Of a DNA stretch of 64,000 bases, positions 26,319 through 35,942 are shown piece after piece. The translations under genes and the position numbers were made by a program. The stretch lies in contig MVIG01000023.1 of assembly GCA_002086835.1 (NCBI GenBank), forward strand, positions 22,076-86,075, written 5' to 3'. Source of the stretch: Mycolicibacterium porcinum (GTDB lineage Bacteria > Actinomycetota > Actinomycetes > Mycobacteriales > Mycobacteriaceae). Under the pieces are notes generated by a model. That model did no database searches, had not been told where the DNA came from, and saw only the letters and a program-made list of their open reading frames with translations. Each line of letters opens with the position of its first letter. Within the stretch, counting starts at the first letter, position 1.

Positions 26319-27568
26319 TGCGCGACCACCGCGGTATGTGACTGACGGCTCGCCGCTGCCGCCAGAGGCGATTTCTCGCGACCCAGTTCGGCCCGGGCGA
26401 TCGTGCGCATGTGGACCTCGTCGGGTCCGTCGAACAACCGCATCGCGCGGTGCCAGCTGTAGAGCCGGGCCAGGGGGAAGTCGTCGCTGACGCCCGCTGC
26501 GCCATGCACCTGGATGGCCCGGTCGATCACGTCGCAGGCGACCTGCGGCGCCACCGACTTGATCTGGGAGACCAGCACGTGTGCGGCCTTGTTGCCTTCC
26601 TGGTCGATCATCCACGCGGCCTTCTCACACAACAGCCGGGCCTGATCGATTTCGTTGCGGGACTTGGCAATCGACTCGCGCACCACACCCTGCTCGGCCA
26701 GCGGCTTGCCGAACGCGACGCGCGTCTGCACGCGGTCGACCATCAACGCCAGCGCCCGCTCGGCCGCACCGAGCGCACGCATGCAGTGGTGGATGCGGCC
26801 CGGACCCAACCGGGCCTGGGCGATCGCGAAGCCGCTGCCCTCTTCGTGCAGCAGGTTCTCGGCCGGCACCCGCACGTTGTCGAACACGATCTCGCAGTGC
26901 CCGTGCTGGTCCTGCCAGCCGAACACCGGCAGAGAACGCTGGATGTCCACGCCGGGGGTGTCGACGGGCACCAGGATCATCGACTGCTGGGCGTGGCTGG
27001 CCGCGTCGGGATTGGTGCGGCCCATCACGATCAGGATCTTGCAGCGCGGGTCGGCGGCGCCGGTGATCCACCACTTGCGGCCGTTGATCACGTAGTCCGC
27101 ACCGTCGCGCAGCATCGTGGTCTCGATGTTGCGGGCATCCGAGGAGGCCACGGCGGGCTCGGTCATGGCGAAGGCGCTGCGGATCTCACCGTTGAGCAGG
27201 GGTTCGAGCCACTGCTTGCGCTGTGCCTCGTTGGCGAACAGGTGCAGGGTCTCCATGTTCCCGGTGTCCGGCGCCGCACAGTTGAGCGCCTCGGGAGCGA
27301 TCTCCAGGCTCCACCCGGACAGCTCGGCCAGCGGCGCGTACTCCAGGTTGGTCAGGCCGGACTCCGACGGCAGAAACAGGTTCCACAGGCCCTGCTCACG
27401 CGCCTTGACCTTGAGCTCCTCGACCACCGGCGGCACCGTGTGGTCCTTGGGGCCCTTCTCTTCGCGATAGGCGTGATACGAGGCCTCAGCCGGCAGCACG
27501 TGCTCGGTCATGAAGTCGGTCAACCGGGAGTGGTAATCAGCCGCTTTGGCCGACATCGCGAAGTCCAT
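26315..27568 (-). CDS. fadE2: Acyl-CoA dehydrogenase FadE2 (ACAD10/11-like)
   Basis: The 417-residue flavoprotein has the acyl-CoA dehydrogenase order: helical N-domain, FAD/substrate beta domain (AFAMTEPAVASSDARNIETT, WWITGAADPRCKILIVMG), and C-terminal helices with QVHGAAGVSDDFPLARLYSWHRAMRLFDGPDEVHMRTIA. The DGPDEVH segment carries the catalytic acid seen in the ACAD10/11 subgroup, some of which act on 4-hydroxyacyl-CoAs. The ATG at 27568 has TATCGT seven bases upstream, so it looks leaderless. It is coupled to ptbB. Confidence 0.88.
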   Translation of the reverse strand: MDFAMSAKAADYHSRLTDFMTEHVLPAEASYHAYREEKGPKDHTVPPVVEELKVKAREQGLWNLFLPSESGLTNLEYAPLAELSGWSLEIAPEALNCAAPDTGNMETLHLFANEAQRKQWLEPLLNGEIRSAFAMTEPAVASSDARNIETTMLRDGADYVINGRKWWITGAADPRCKILIVMGRTNPDAASHAQQSMILVPVDTPGVDIQRSLPVFGWQDQHGHCEIVFDNVRVPAENLLHEEGSGFAIAQARLGPGRIHHCMRALGAAERALALMVDRVQTRVAFGKPLAEQGVVRESIAKSRNEIDQARLLCEKAAWMIDQEGNKAAHVLVSQIKSVAPQVACDVIDRAIQVHGAAGVSDDFPLARLYSWHRAMRLFDGPDEVHMRTIARAELGREKSPLAAAASRQSHTAVVAQ

Positions 27569-27611
27569 GCCAGCCACGATAGCCACATGGTTAGACAGGT
27601 AGAAAGGTGGC

Positions 27612-28097
27612 ATGACCGGAACGCCGCCCGCCATCCCACCCGAGAGCCGCCCGCCTTTCCCGCCCTTCACCCTGGAAACAGCCCTCCAGAAGGTTCAGGC
27701 GGCCGAGGATGCCTGGAACACCCGCGACCCGGAGCGGGTCAGCCTGGCCTACACGCCGGACTCGCAGTGGCGCAATCGCGACCTGCACATCGTCGGACGG
27801 GAACAGATCGTGGAGTTCCTGACTGCCAAATGGGAGCGCGAGCTGGATTACGTGCTGCGCAAGAGCCTGTGGGGGTTTCGGGAAAACCGGATGGCGGTGC
27901 GATTCCAGTACGAATGGCACGACGCGCAAGGACAGTGGTACCGCAGCTACGGAAACGAGTTGTGGCAGTTCACGCCTGAGGGTCTGATGGCGCGGCGTGA
28001 GGCCAGCATCAACGACGTCCTCATCGAGGAGTCGCAGCGGCGCTACTTCGGTCCGCGCCCGGAATCGGAGTACGGCCGCGACATCGAGCTCTGGTAG
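27612..28097 (+). CDS. DUF1348 SnoaL/NTF2-like protein
   Basis: The 161-residue protein is a single NTF2-like fold of the DUF1348 group: [71 protein letters not shown] and a C-terminal [14 protein letters not shown]. Function of the group is unknown. It is divergent from fadE2 and its last 55 bases overlap the end of the convergent MFS gene, yet both C-termini look genuine. Confidence 0.85.
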   Translation: MTGTPPAIPPESRPPFPPFTLETALQKVQAAEDAWNTRDPERVSLAYTPDSQWRNRDLHIVGREQIVEFLTAKWERELDYVLRKSLWGFRENRMAVRFQYEWHDAQGQWYRSYGNELWQFTPEGLMARREASINDVLIEESQRRYFGPRPESEYGRDIELW

Positions 28098-29302
28098 CCG
28101 CGCCGCTGGGTGGCGCTGAGCGTGCAGGCCAGCACTCCGGCGAGGACGGCCAGACCGATCACGGTCCCGGCCACAGCGGGCCAGCCCGAGGCGTCGAACG
28201 CCAGCCCGCCGGCCCAGCCGATCACGCTGGAACCCGCGTAGTAGAAGAGGTTGTACAGCGAGGACGCCTGCGCCTTGCCGTCACCGGCGGCGGCCCCGAC
28301 CCAGCCCGAGGCGATCGCATGCGCACCGAAGAACCCGGCGGTGGCGATCACCAGCCCGACCAGCACCACGATGACGTTGCCGGCCAGCGTGATCGCGACG
28401 CCGGCGATCATGGTGGCGATCGAGCCGAGCAGCACGGGTTTGCGGCCGAACCGGGTGGCCTCGGCGCCGGCGCGGGCCGAGGCCCAGGTGCCCGACAGGT
28501 AGGCCAGGAACACCAGGCTGACGACGGTCTGCGGCAGGCCGAACGGCGCGGCCATCAGCCGGAATCCGAGGAAGTTGTACATCGCCACGAACCCGCCCAT
28601 CAGCAGGAAGCCCTGGCTGTAGAGCACGAGTTGACGCGGTGAGCGCAGGTTCTCGGCCAGGCGCCGGGCCAGGTTATGGGTGCGGGTCGGGGTGAAACCG
28701 CGCGCGGGTGGGGCGAGTTTGACGAACGCGAATGCCGACAGTCCGCAGAGCACCGCGACCACCAGGACGCCGACGCGCCATCCGGCGAACTCGGCGACGG
28801 GCCCGGTGACCAGGCGGCCCGCCAGTCCGCCGATCGTGGTGCCCGCGACGTAGGTGCCTGCCGCGCGGGCGGCATGTCCGGCCTCGATCTCCTCGGTGAG
28901 GTAGGCGATGGCCACCGCGGGCACTCCGCCCAGCATCAGCCCTTCGACCAGCCGGCCGGACAACAGTAGTGGGGCGGTCGGGGCCAGCGGCACGATCAAC
29001 CCGAGAACTGTTGCGGCAGTGATGGATATCGTCATCGCCTGGACACGACCGATCCGGTCGGCCAGGGCCGACCACGGGATGACACCCAGCGCGAGGCCAA
29101 CGGTGGCGGCCGAAATCGTCAGTGCGGCATGGGCGGCGCCGGTGCCCATATCCCGGGCGATCAGCGGGAGGACGGCCTGGGGTGAGTACAGCTGTGCGAA
29201 CGTCGCGACGCCGGCACAGAACAAGGCGGCGAGCAGGCGGCGGTATTCACTGGACCCACGTGAATGCCCCTGCCAGTCGACGGAGGTCATGGAAGTGGAC
29301 AC
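28043..29302 (-). CDS. MFS transporter (YnfM-like)
   Basis: The 419-residue protein has twelve predicted membrane helices and the major facilitator loop motif after helix 2 ([13 protein letters not shown]) with a second copy in the C-terminal half ([18 protein letters not shown]). It resembles the YnfM/inner-membrane efflux group. The GTG at 29302 is chosen because TACCGT lies seven bases upstream (leaderless); an ATG at 29290 is possible. The LysR gene 46 bases upstream on the same strand is the likely regulator. It overlaps the DUF1348 gene by 55 bases at the 3' end. Confidence 0.88.
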   Translation of the reverse strand: MSTSMTSVDWQGHSRGSSEYRRLLAALFCAGVATFAQLYSPQAVLPLIARDMGTGAAHAALTISAATVGLALGVIPWSALADRIGRVQAMTISITAATVLGLIVPLAPTAPLLLSGRLVEGLMLGGVPAVAIAYLTEEIEAGHAARAAGTYVAGTTIGGLAGRLVTGPVAEFAGWRVGVLVVAVLCGLSAFAFVKLAPPARGFTPTRTHNLARRLAENLRSPRQLVLYSQGFLLMGGFVAMYNFLGFRLMAAPFGLPQTVVSLVFLAYLSGTWASARAGAEATRFGRKPVLLGSIATMIAGVAITLAGNVIVVLVGLVIATAGFFGAHAIASGWVGAAAGDGKAQASSLYNLFYYAGSSVIGWAGGLAFDASGWPAVAGTVIGLAVLAGVLACTLSATQRRGYQSSMSRPYSDSGRGPK

Positions 29303-29348
29303 TCAGACGACGGTAGGACGTCAGCAAAGATGTGTCCAATGCATGGGT

Positions 29349-30230
29349 TTAGTCAATGTCATGCACATTGCGCATGACGAATTCGGCGAAGCGCGCCGCG
29401 GCCGGCGGCAGCTCACGGTCCGTGTGCCAGGTCAGGCCGATCTGGCGCCTGGCCGAACTCTCCGACAACGGGATGTACGCGGCCCCCGGCTCGGCCCGTT
29501 CGGGCCGCGGGACCGGCACGACGGCAACCCCGAAACCCGCGGCCACCAGCCCCTCCATGGTCGGGATCTCCATGGCCTCGAACACCACCGGCGGTGAGAT
29601 GCCGGCCTCGGCCCACAGTTCGTCGGTGAGTTGACGCAGCCCGAAATCGGGCGCCAGTGCGACGAAGGACTCGGCGCCGGCGTCGGCCAGCCGGATCCGG
29701 GACCGCCGCGCGAACCGATGCTCACGCGGCACCGCCAGGCACAACCGCTCCATGTACAGCCCGCGCCAGCGAAAGCCGTCCGGACGTGGCGAGGTGATCG
29801 CGAGGTCGGCCTCACCGTGGGCCAGTCGTTCGACGATGTGGTGAGCGGCGCCCTGGAACAGCTCGAACCGCACCAACGGCGCGCCGGCACGGAACCGCCG
29901 CAACAGATCCGGCACGAACCAGCCGGCCTGCGAATGCAGGAACGCCAACCGCACCGTCCCGGTATCCGGATCGCGTAGCTCGGCGATTCTCTCGGTGGCC
30001 GAACGGATTTCAGCGATACTGCGGCGGGCATGCTCCAGCAGAATGTGGCCGTACGCATTGAGCCGCAGACGCCGGTTGACCCGGTCGAACAGCGGCACCC
30101 CCACCTGTTCCTCCAGCCGGGCCAGGGCGCGCGACAGGGTGGGCTGGCTGATGCCGAGTTCGGCTGCGGCGTCGGTGACATGCTCGGTCTCGGCGAGCAC
30201 CACGAACCACTGCAGCTCGTCCAGATGCAT
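29349..30230 (-). CDS. LysR-family regulator upstream of the MFS gene
   Basis: The 293-residue protein has the LysR winged HTH at residues 1-60 (FVVLAETEHVTDAAAELGISQPTLSRALARLEEQVGVPLFDR) and a periplasmic-binding-like effector domain. The ATG at 30230 opens with the canonical MHLDELQWF start and has TAGAGT seven bases upstream, so the transcript is probably leaderless. It likely controls the MFS transporter that follows. Effector unknown. It is divergent from the response regulator at 30286. Confidence 0.88.
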   Translation of the reverse strand: MHLDELQWFVVLAETEHVTDAAAELGISQPTLSRALARLEEQVGVPLFDRVNRRLRLNAYGHILLEHARRSIAEIRSATERIAELRDPDTGTVRLAFLHSQAGWFVPDLLRRFRAGAPLVRFELFQGAAHHIVERLAHGEADLAITSPRPDGFRWRGLYMERLCLAVPREHRFARRSRIRLADAGAESFVALAPDFGLRQLTDELWAEAGISPPVVFEAMEIPTMEGLVAAGFGVAVVPVPRPERAEPGAAYIPLSESSARRQIGLTWHTDRELPPAAARFAEFVMRNVHDID

Positions 30231-30285
30231 ACTGCCGACTCTAAACGCGCTGATCACCGACCCGCGCTGTGCCATGCTGAGGCCC

Positions 30286-30924
30286 ATGGCCGAAAAGGTG
30301 CGGGTGGTGGTGGGCGATGACCACCCGATGTTCCGCGAAGGTGTGGTGCGCGCCTTGACCTCGAGCGGCGAGATCGACGTGGTGGCCGAGGCCGACAACG
30401 GCGCCGACGCACTGGAATTGATCCGGACCCACCGGCCGCAGGTGGCCCTGCTGGACTACCGGATGCCGCAGCTCGACGGCGCCGAGGTGGCCGCAGCGGT
30501 GAGCCGCGACGAGCTGCCCACGCGGGTGCTGCTGGTTTCCGCGCACGACGAGTCGGCGATCGTCTACACCGCGCTGCAGCAGGGGGCGGCCGGCTTCCTG
30601 TCCAAGGAGTCCACCCGCAGTGAGCTGGTGAACGCCGTGCTGTCGTGTGCCAAGGGCCGCGACGTGCTCGACCCGAACTTGGCAGCCGGACTGGCCGGAG
30701 AGATCCGTCGCCGCAACGAACCCGACGTCCCGGTACTCAGCCCGCGCGAACGTGAGGTGCTCGACCTGATCGCCAAGGGCCGTTCCATCCCGGCGATGGC
30801 CAAGGAGCTGTTCCTGGCCCCGTCCACAGTGAAGACCCACGTGCAACGCCTGTACGAGAAGTTGGGTGTGAGTGACCGGGGTGCGGCGGTCGCCGAGGCG
30901 ATGCGCCGCCGGCTGCTGGACTGA
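30286..30924 (+). CDS. NarL/LuxR-family response regulator
   Basis: The 212-residue protein has an N-terminal receiver (about 1-120) with the acidic pair in VVGDDHPMFREG, the phospho-acceptor Asp in VALLDYRMPQLDG, a Ser (LLVSAHD) and the Lys of GFLSKEST, and a C-terminal LuxR HTH (LSPREREVLDLIAKGRSIPAMAKELFLAPSTVKTHVQRLYEKLGV). The histidine kinase gene follows after one base, so the pair forms a two-component system. An alternative ATG at 30274 would add four residues. Confidence 0.92.
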   Translation: MAEKVRVVVGDDHPMFREGVVRALTSSGEIDVVAEADNGADALELIRTHRPQVALLDYRMPQLDGAEVAAAVSRDELPTRVLLVSAHDESAIVYTALQQGAAGFLSKESTRSELVNAVLSCAKGRDVLDPNLAAGLAGEIRRRNEPDVPVLSPREREVLDLIAKGRSIPAMAKELFLAPSTVKTHVQRLYEKLGVSDRGAAVAEAMRRRLLD

Positions 30925-30925
30925 C

Positions 30926-32092
30926 ATGTCGGGCGGGCGCGTCGTCGAGTTCTTCACCACCCAGCCCGTGCGGGTCTCGGCGGTGCTGCGGCTACCGCTG
31001 ATCGGCCTGATCGTGCTGCTGGTCTCGGTGTGGGATGTCGACCACTGGTTGCCTGTGCTGTACGCGGTGATCCTGAGTGTGTATGCCGCTGTAGCAGTGC
31101 TGTGGCTGGTGGTCGTGTTCCGCGGGCCCATGCCGCCGTGGGCCGAATGGGCCTCCACCGCAGTCGATGTGCTGGTGCTGGTCGCCCTGTGCGCGGTGTC
31201 GGGCGGAGCCACCGCGGCGCTGCTGCCGGTGTTCTTCCTGTTGCCGATATCCGTTGCGTTCCAGGACCGCCCGTGGTTGACGGCGCTGCTCGGGGCCAGT
31301 ACCGCCGTGGGTTACCTGGCGGTGTGGATCCTGTACTCCGAGCGTGACGACAACGTCGGCCTGCCCGACATCGTGTACATGCACGTGGGATTCCTGGCCT
31401 GGCTCGCGGTCGCGTCGGCCGCGTTGTCGTTCGTGCTGGCGCGGCGTTCGGCCAGGGTGCGGACCCTGATGGAGGTTCGGCGCCAGCTGGTGTCGGAGTC
31501 GACCCGGGCCGACCATCTGCGCAATGCCGAACTGGCCGAACATCTGCACGACGGGCCGCTGCAGACCCTGCTGGCCGCGCGTCTGGACCTCGACGAGATC
31601 CGCGAACGCATCTCGGATCCAGGGCTGGACCGGGTACATGCGGCCCTGCAGGACACCGCGGTCGAGTTGCGCTCGACGGTGACGGCATTGCATCCGCAGG
31701 TGCTGGCCCAGCTGGGGCTGACCCCGGCGGTGCGGGAACTGTTGCGCCAGTATGAGACCCGGCCCGACATCACGGTGCGGGCGGATCTGGAAGACGTCGG
31801 GCATCCCGAAGGCCAAGCCCTGCTGTACCGCGCGGCCCGTGAGCTGCTGACGAACGTCAACAAACATGCCGGCGCGAGCACGATCTCGGTCGGGCTGCAC
31901 CGGTCGGGCGAGCGCGTGGTGCTGACCGTGGCAGATGACGGCCGGGGATTCGACCCGTCGACGGTGGCGCAGTCGGTCGCCGAGGGGCACATCGGGCTGG
32001 CCTCGCTGCAGGTCCGGATCGAGGCCATGGGCGGCTCGATGGCGATCTCGTCGGAGGCAGGGTTCGGCACCCAGGTCCGGGTCACGCTGTAG
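30926..32092 (+). CDS. NarL-type sensor histidine kinase
   Basis: The 388-residue kinase has an N-terminal membrane part with about five to six helices (residues 20-175), a HisKA_3 dimerisation segment with the phospho-acceptor His in LAEHLHDGPLQTLLAARLDLDEI, and an ATPase domain with ELLTNVNKHAGAS (N box), VADDGRGFDPS (G1) and GHIGLASLQVRI (G2). No large extracytoplasmic loop is visible, so the signal may be membrane-borne. It partners the response regulator just upstream. Confidence 0.92.
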   Translation: MSGGRVVEFFTTQPVRVSAVLRLPLIGLIVLLVSVWDVDHWLPVLYAVILSVYAAVAVLWLVVVFRGPMPPWAEWASTAVDVLVLVALCAVSGGATAALLPVFFLLPISVAFQDRPWLTALLGASTAVGYLAVWILYSERDDNVGLPDIVYMHVGFLAWLAVASAALSFVLARRSARVRTLMEVRRQLVSESTRADHLRNAELAEHLHDGPLQTLLAARLDLDEIRERISDPGLDRVHAALQDTAVELRSTVTALHPQVLAQLGLTPAVRELLRQYETRPDITVRADLEDVGHPEGQALLYRAARELLTNVNKHAGASTISVGLHRSGERVVLTVADDGRGFDPSTVAQSVAEGHIGLASLQVRIEAMGGSMAISSEAGFGTQVRVTL

Positions 32093-32098
32093 CGGCGG

Positions 32099-33712
32099 CT
32101 ATTTCACGCAGGGGACGCCGGACACCTTCATCTGGCTCAGGTCGGTCGGTGCCGCGGACTTGGTGCCGGTCGCGGTGGCGGCCACGGTGGTCACCGGTGT
32201 GCTGGCCGTGGTCTCCCCCGTCGTCTCGCTGCTGGAGTCCCAGGTCGAATCCGAGGAGGCGTCCGACGAACTCTCCGAGGACGACTCGGTCAGGTACTCG
32301 TCGCCGGGGAAGTCGGTGCCGAGCGTCAACTGCACGGTTCCGGCGGCCACCTCCGACGACGGCGTGGCGATCACGCCCAACTTGTCGGCAAGTGATTGGG
32401 CTGCGGCCTCGGCGCCGGTCCCGTAGTCGATGGTGCTGACGGCGGCCAGAGATTCCGCGTCACCGATCTGTCCCGGGGTGAATCCGTTTGCGGAGAAGGT
32501 GGTTTCGAGCTGCGCGGCCAGTCCGGAGTAGGTGGAGGCATTGACCACGTCGAGCACCGCGCCGTGGCCTTCGAGGACGTGCGCAGGCCCTGTCGGGGCA
32601 TTGGTGTTGCTGCCCGGCTCGGCGACCAGGTCGTGCACGATGGCCCGGATGGTCGGAATGTCGACGATGTTGATGTCCTCGCCCAGCGAGTTCTGCCCGA
32701 ATTCCTTGATGGGCAACGTGTACAGGGTCGGCGGAGCGCCGGTCAGTGCGGAGGCGCGGCTGGCGAAGCTGGCCAGGTCGAAACCGGAATCCAGCGCGAC
32801 GTTCTGCTTGGTGACATTGAGCAGATCGCGCAGCATGGTGGGGCTGGACAGGGCACCACTCTTACCGAGCGCCGAGACCAGTGCGGCGATGAACGCCTGC
32901 TGGCGGCGTGTGCGGTCGAGGTCGGTGAAGTTCTCGTCGTTGATGTCGCGGCGCTGGCGGACGAAGGCCATCGCCTGCGCGGCGTCGATCTGCTGGACGC
33001 CCTGATGGAAGTCGGCACCGGAGAACGGGTCGGCGGTGTCGGCGTTGAGGCACACCGTGATCGGCGCCACAGCTTTGGCGATCTGGAAGAACGCGCCGAG
33101 GGTGACTTCCACGAAGTGGTCGATCGGAATGCCGAGCAGGTTGCGCACCGTGGCGATCTGGGCCCGCCGGCCGGCCTCACGGGCCTGCTGTTCGTTAAGT
33201 GCGGTGTTCTCGGAGCTGGCCTCCAGCGATTCCATTTCGCGCTGATAGGCCCAACCGTAGGCCTGCTTGACCTTGCCCTTGCATGGCTTGACGTCGCAGC
33301 CGGCCAGTTCGACGTAGTCGTCGCGCGGGATCGAGAACGCGGTCGCCGGGCCGCCGTTGCCGGGCAGGTGCACCACGATCAGCACGTTGGCGTTGTAGCC
33401 GCCCACGGTCTCGTCACCGGCGTGCAGCGCTTCATAGACATCCTGGGGCAGCGGGTTGCCGTGCTGGTCCAGCCTGCTGTCCAGCCCCATGATCAAGATG
33501 TTCTCGGTGTCCCCGGACGAGACGGGGCCGCCTTCCAGCGCGTTCGACGTGGTGATGCCGTCCAGCGCGCCGTGGTAGGACACCCAGCCGGCGCCCGTTC
33601 CGGCCAGCACCGTCGCCGCCACCAGGCCGACCGATACCCGGCGGGCCACCCGGACGCTGCGGCGCGGCATGCGGTGCCGGGCGGTGCTCGCGGCGTGGGT
33701 GGGTGCGTTCAT
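32099..33712 (-). CDS. LytR-CpsA-Psr (LCP) family cell wall ligase with LytR_C domain
   Basis: The 537-residue protein has a short basic N-terminus, one membrane anchor (about residues 25-45), the LCP domain (about 70-270: ILIMGLDSRLD, FSIPRDDYVEL, the RR/RQ pair FVRQRRDINDE with FTDLDRTRRQQAF) and a C-terminal LytR_C domain (about 385-470). A Ser/Thr-rich tail (SSSESSSDASSDST) leads to the final residues. In mycobacteria LCP proteins attach arabinogalactan to peptidoglycan. The ATG at 33712 was chosen for its AGG upstream; 33724 is an alternative. Converges on the kinase with six bases between stops. Confidence 0.88.
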   Translation of the reverse strand: MNAPTHAASTARHRMPRRSVRVARRVSVGLVAATVLAGTGAGWVSYHGALDGITTSNALEGGPVSSGDTENILIMGLDSRLDQHGNPLPQDVYEALHAGDETVGGYNANVLIVVHLPGNGGPATAFSIPRDDYVELAGCDVKPCKGKVKQAYGWAYQREMESLEASSENTALNEQQAREAGRRAQIATVRNLLGIPIDHFVEVTLGAFFQIAKAVAPITVCLNADTADPFSGADFHQGVQQIDAAQAMAFVRQRRDINDENFTDLDRTRRQQAFIAALVSALGKSGALSSPTMLRDLLNVTKQNVALDSGFDLASFASRASALTGAPPTLYTLPIKEFGQNSLGEDINIVDIPTIRAIVHDLVAEPGSNTNAPTGPAHVLEGHGAVLDVVNASTYSGLAAQLETTFSANGFTPGQIGDAESLAAVSTIDYGTGAEAAAQSLADKLGVIATPSSEVAAGTVQLTLGTDFPGDEYLTESSSESSSDASSDSTWDSSSETTGETTASTPVTTVAATATGTKSAAPTDLSQMKVSGVPCVK

Positions 33713-33804
33713 GGCACCTGCCATTATGGGGCTGTTCGCTGAGACTCCGCCCACCGGGGAAAACGGCTGGTCACCGCAGCCGTCCCGGCGTTAGCGTGCA
33801 CAAC

Positions 33805-34716
33805 GTGAAATTGCGCATCGTCGTGAGCGTGCTTCTGCTGGCCGTCGTGGCGTTGCTGCTGAACGAACTGGTGGTCAACAAGGAGGTGCGAAAGGCCGAG
33901 CCTTTCGCGGGTGGACACGTGCTGGAGCTGGACGGCCCCGATCTCAACGTCCGCGAGTACGGGCCGCCGGGAGAGCGCGCCGTGGTGTTGCTGCACGGGT
34001 ATTCGTCATCGATCGAATGGTGGGAGCGGGTCGCCCCGCAGCTGGCCCGCGATCGGCGCGTGATCGCGATCGATCTGGTCGGCCACGGCGGCTCGGAAGC
34101 GCCCAGCGATGCCAGTGCGTATCAATCGGCCGAGCAGGCCAAGGCGGTGCACAACGCGCTCGTTGCGCTGGGTGTGCGTCACGCGGTGCTGATCGGTCAT
34201 TCGATGGGCGGCGCGGTCTCGGCCGAGGTGGCCCGGCAGTATCCGGAAGCGGTCGAGCGCGTGGTGGTGTCCGATACGCCGGCCGCCGACGATCTGGTCA
34301 GCATGCCGTTGCTCGGAAAGATGGTGTGCTGGCCGGTGATCGGTCCGGCGATGGATCTTTTCCGCGGAGTCGATGCCATCAGCGAGGGTTCACTCCAGAC
34401 TGGTTTTGCCGCGGATTTCCCGGTGCCCGACTACGCGCACCGCTCGTTGGAACGTCTCACCTATGCCGGATTGTGCGACTCCGTCGAAGGGCCGCATCCC
34501 ACGGTGGAAACGCTTGTCGCACTGCACAAACCGGTGTTGGTGCTGTGGGGTGACCAGGACGTGCTGACCCCGACGGCGCCCAACGTCGCTCGGTACGCGG
34601 CGGCCGGGCTGACCCGGGTGGTGATCACGGGCTCGGGGCACACTCCGATGGTCGAGCAGCCCGATCAGTTCCTGGCGGCGGTGACGCCGTTCGTCAGCCC
34701 AGCCCCCGCGAGATGA
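33805..34716 (+). CDS. Alpha/beta hydrolase with N-terminal membrane anchor
   Basis: The 303-residue protein opens with a hydrophobic anchor (about residues 3-24) and then an alpha/beta hydrolase fold: oxyanion segment VVLLHGYSSSIEWW, nucleophile elbow GHSMGG, acid in LWGDQDVLTP and the His of GSGHTPMVEQP. It is probably an envelope-facing esterase or lipase-like enzyme; the substrate is unknown. The GTG at 33805 lies seven bases after TAGCGT, a leaderless spacing; GTG 33796 is an alternative. Its last 23 bases overlap the convergent fadE gene. Confidence 0.82.
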   Translation: MKLRIVVSVLLLAVVALLLNELVVNKEVRKAEPFAGGHVLELDGPDLNVREYGPPGERAVVLLHGYSSSIEWWERVAPQLARDRRVIAIDLVGHGGSEAPSDASAYQSAEQAKAVHNALVALGVRHAVLIGHSMGGAVSAEVARQYPEAVERVVVSDTPAADDLVSMPLLGKMVCWPVIGPAMDLFRGVDAISEGSLQTGFAADFPVPDYAHRSLERLTYAGLCDSVEGPHPTVETLVALHKPVLVLWGDQDVLTPTAPNVARYAAAGLTRVVITGSGHTPMVEQPDQFLAAVTPFVSPAPAR

Positions 34717-35830
34717 CCAGCCGCTGAATCTGGTTGGTGCCCTCGAAGATCTGGGTGATCTTGGCTTCGCGCATGTAGCGCTCGACGCGGAAGTCGCGGG
34801 TGTAGCCGACGCCGCCGAACACCTGTACGGCGTCGGTGGTGACCTTCATCGCGGCGTCGGTGGCGATCAGCTTGGCGACGCTGGCCTGGGTCGAGTACGG
34901 CAGCCCGAGATCGCGGCGGCGCGCGGCGTCGAGATAGGTGGCCCGCGCGCTCACCACGGCGGCGGCCATGTCGGCCAGCAGGAACCCGAGCCCCTGGTGG
35001 TCGGCGATCTTGCGGCCGAACGTGGTTCGTTCGTTGGCATAGCGAACGGCCTCGTCAAGGGCGGCCTGGGCGATACCGACCGCGACGGCGGCGATGCCGA
35101 GCCGGCCGGAGTCCAGCGCCGAGAACGCGATCGAAAGTCCTTGTCCCTCTTGCCCGATCAGCCGATCGGCGTCGAGGCGGGCGTTGTCGTAGAACGCCGA
35201 GGTGGTCGGCACCGCGTGCAGGCCCATCTTCTCCTCGGGCTTGCCGAAGCTCAGCCCGTCGAGACCGGCGGGGACCAGGAAGCAGGAGATGCCCTTCGAC
35301 CCTTCCCCGGTCCGGGCGAACAACGTGTAGAAATCAGCCTTGCCGCCGTGGGTGATCCACGCTTTGGAGCCGTTGAGTACGTAGGCGTCGCCGTCGCGGG
35401 TGGCCTTGCAGCTCAGTGCGGCGGCATCGGATCCGGCCTGCGGCTCGGACAGGCTGTAGGCGCCGATCTGCTCCCCGGAGAGCATGCCTGGCAGCCAGCG
35501 CTGCTTCTGCTCCTCGCTGCCGTAGGCCAGCAGGGGGTGCGAGGACAGGCTGTGCACGCTGACCGCGACCCCGACCGCGGCCCACCGCGCCGCGATCTCT
35601 TCGAGGACCTGCAGGTAGACCTCATAGGGCTGGCCGCCGCCACCCCACTCCTCAGGCTGCGGCAGGCTCAGCAGCCCCGCGGCGCCGAGCTGGGCGAAGA
35701 CGCCCTCGGGGTAGGTCTCGGCCTTCTCGTGCTCATCAACGATCGGATCGAGCACCTTGTCGGCGATATCGCGGGTGAGCTCGATGAGTTCGCGCGCCTC
35801 ATCGGAGGGGAGCAGGCGGTCCACCGACAT
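34694..35830 (-). CDS. Acyl-CoA dehydrogenase (FadE)
   Basis: The 378-residue enzyme fits short/medium-chain acyl-CoA dehydrogenases: ayslSEPQAGSDAAAL (substrate/FAD), the WITHGGKADFYTLFA segment, FGRKIADHQGLGFLLADMA, and the C-terminal QVFGGVGYTRDFRVERYMREAKITQIFEGTNQIQR, where the Glu of FEGT is the catalytic base of the SCAD/MCAD type. AGGAG lies ten bases before ATG 35830. It stands alone; a TACAGT box at the expected distance upstream is a plausible promoter. Confidence 0.9.
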   Translation of the reverse strand: MSVDRLLPSDEARELIELTRDIADKVLDPIVDEHEKAETYPEGVFAQLGAAGLLSLPQPEEWGGGGQPYEVYLQVLEEIAARWAAVGVAVSVHSLSSHPLLAYGSEEQKQRWLPGMLSGEQIGAYSLSEPQAGSDAAALSCKATRDGDAYVLNGSKAWITHGGKADFYTLFARTGEGSKGISCFLVPAGLDGLSFGKPEEKMGLHAVPTTSAFYDNARLDADRLIGQEGQGLSIAFSALDSGRLGIAAVAVGIAQAALDEAVRYANERTTFGRKIADHQGLGFLLADMAAAVVSARATYLDAARRRDLGLPYSTQASVAKLIATDAAMKVTTDAVQVFGGVGYTRDFRVERYMREAKITQIFEGTNQIQRLVISRGLG

Positions 35831-35942
35831 AGTTGCATCTCCTAGTTTCTGGTCTCCTAGGACTGTACCCACCCGCCAGATCAACGGAATGGTCGCTGCC
35901 AGTGTGCGAGCGCCACCATTGCGTTGATCTCGGCGGGAACGT

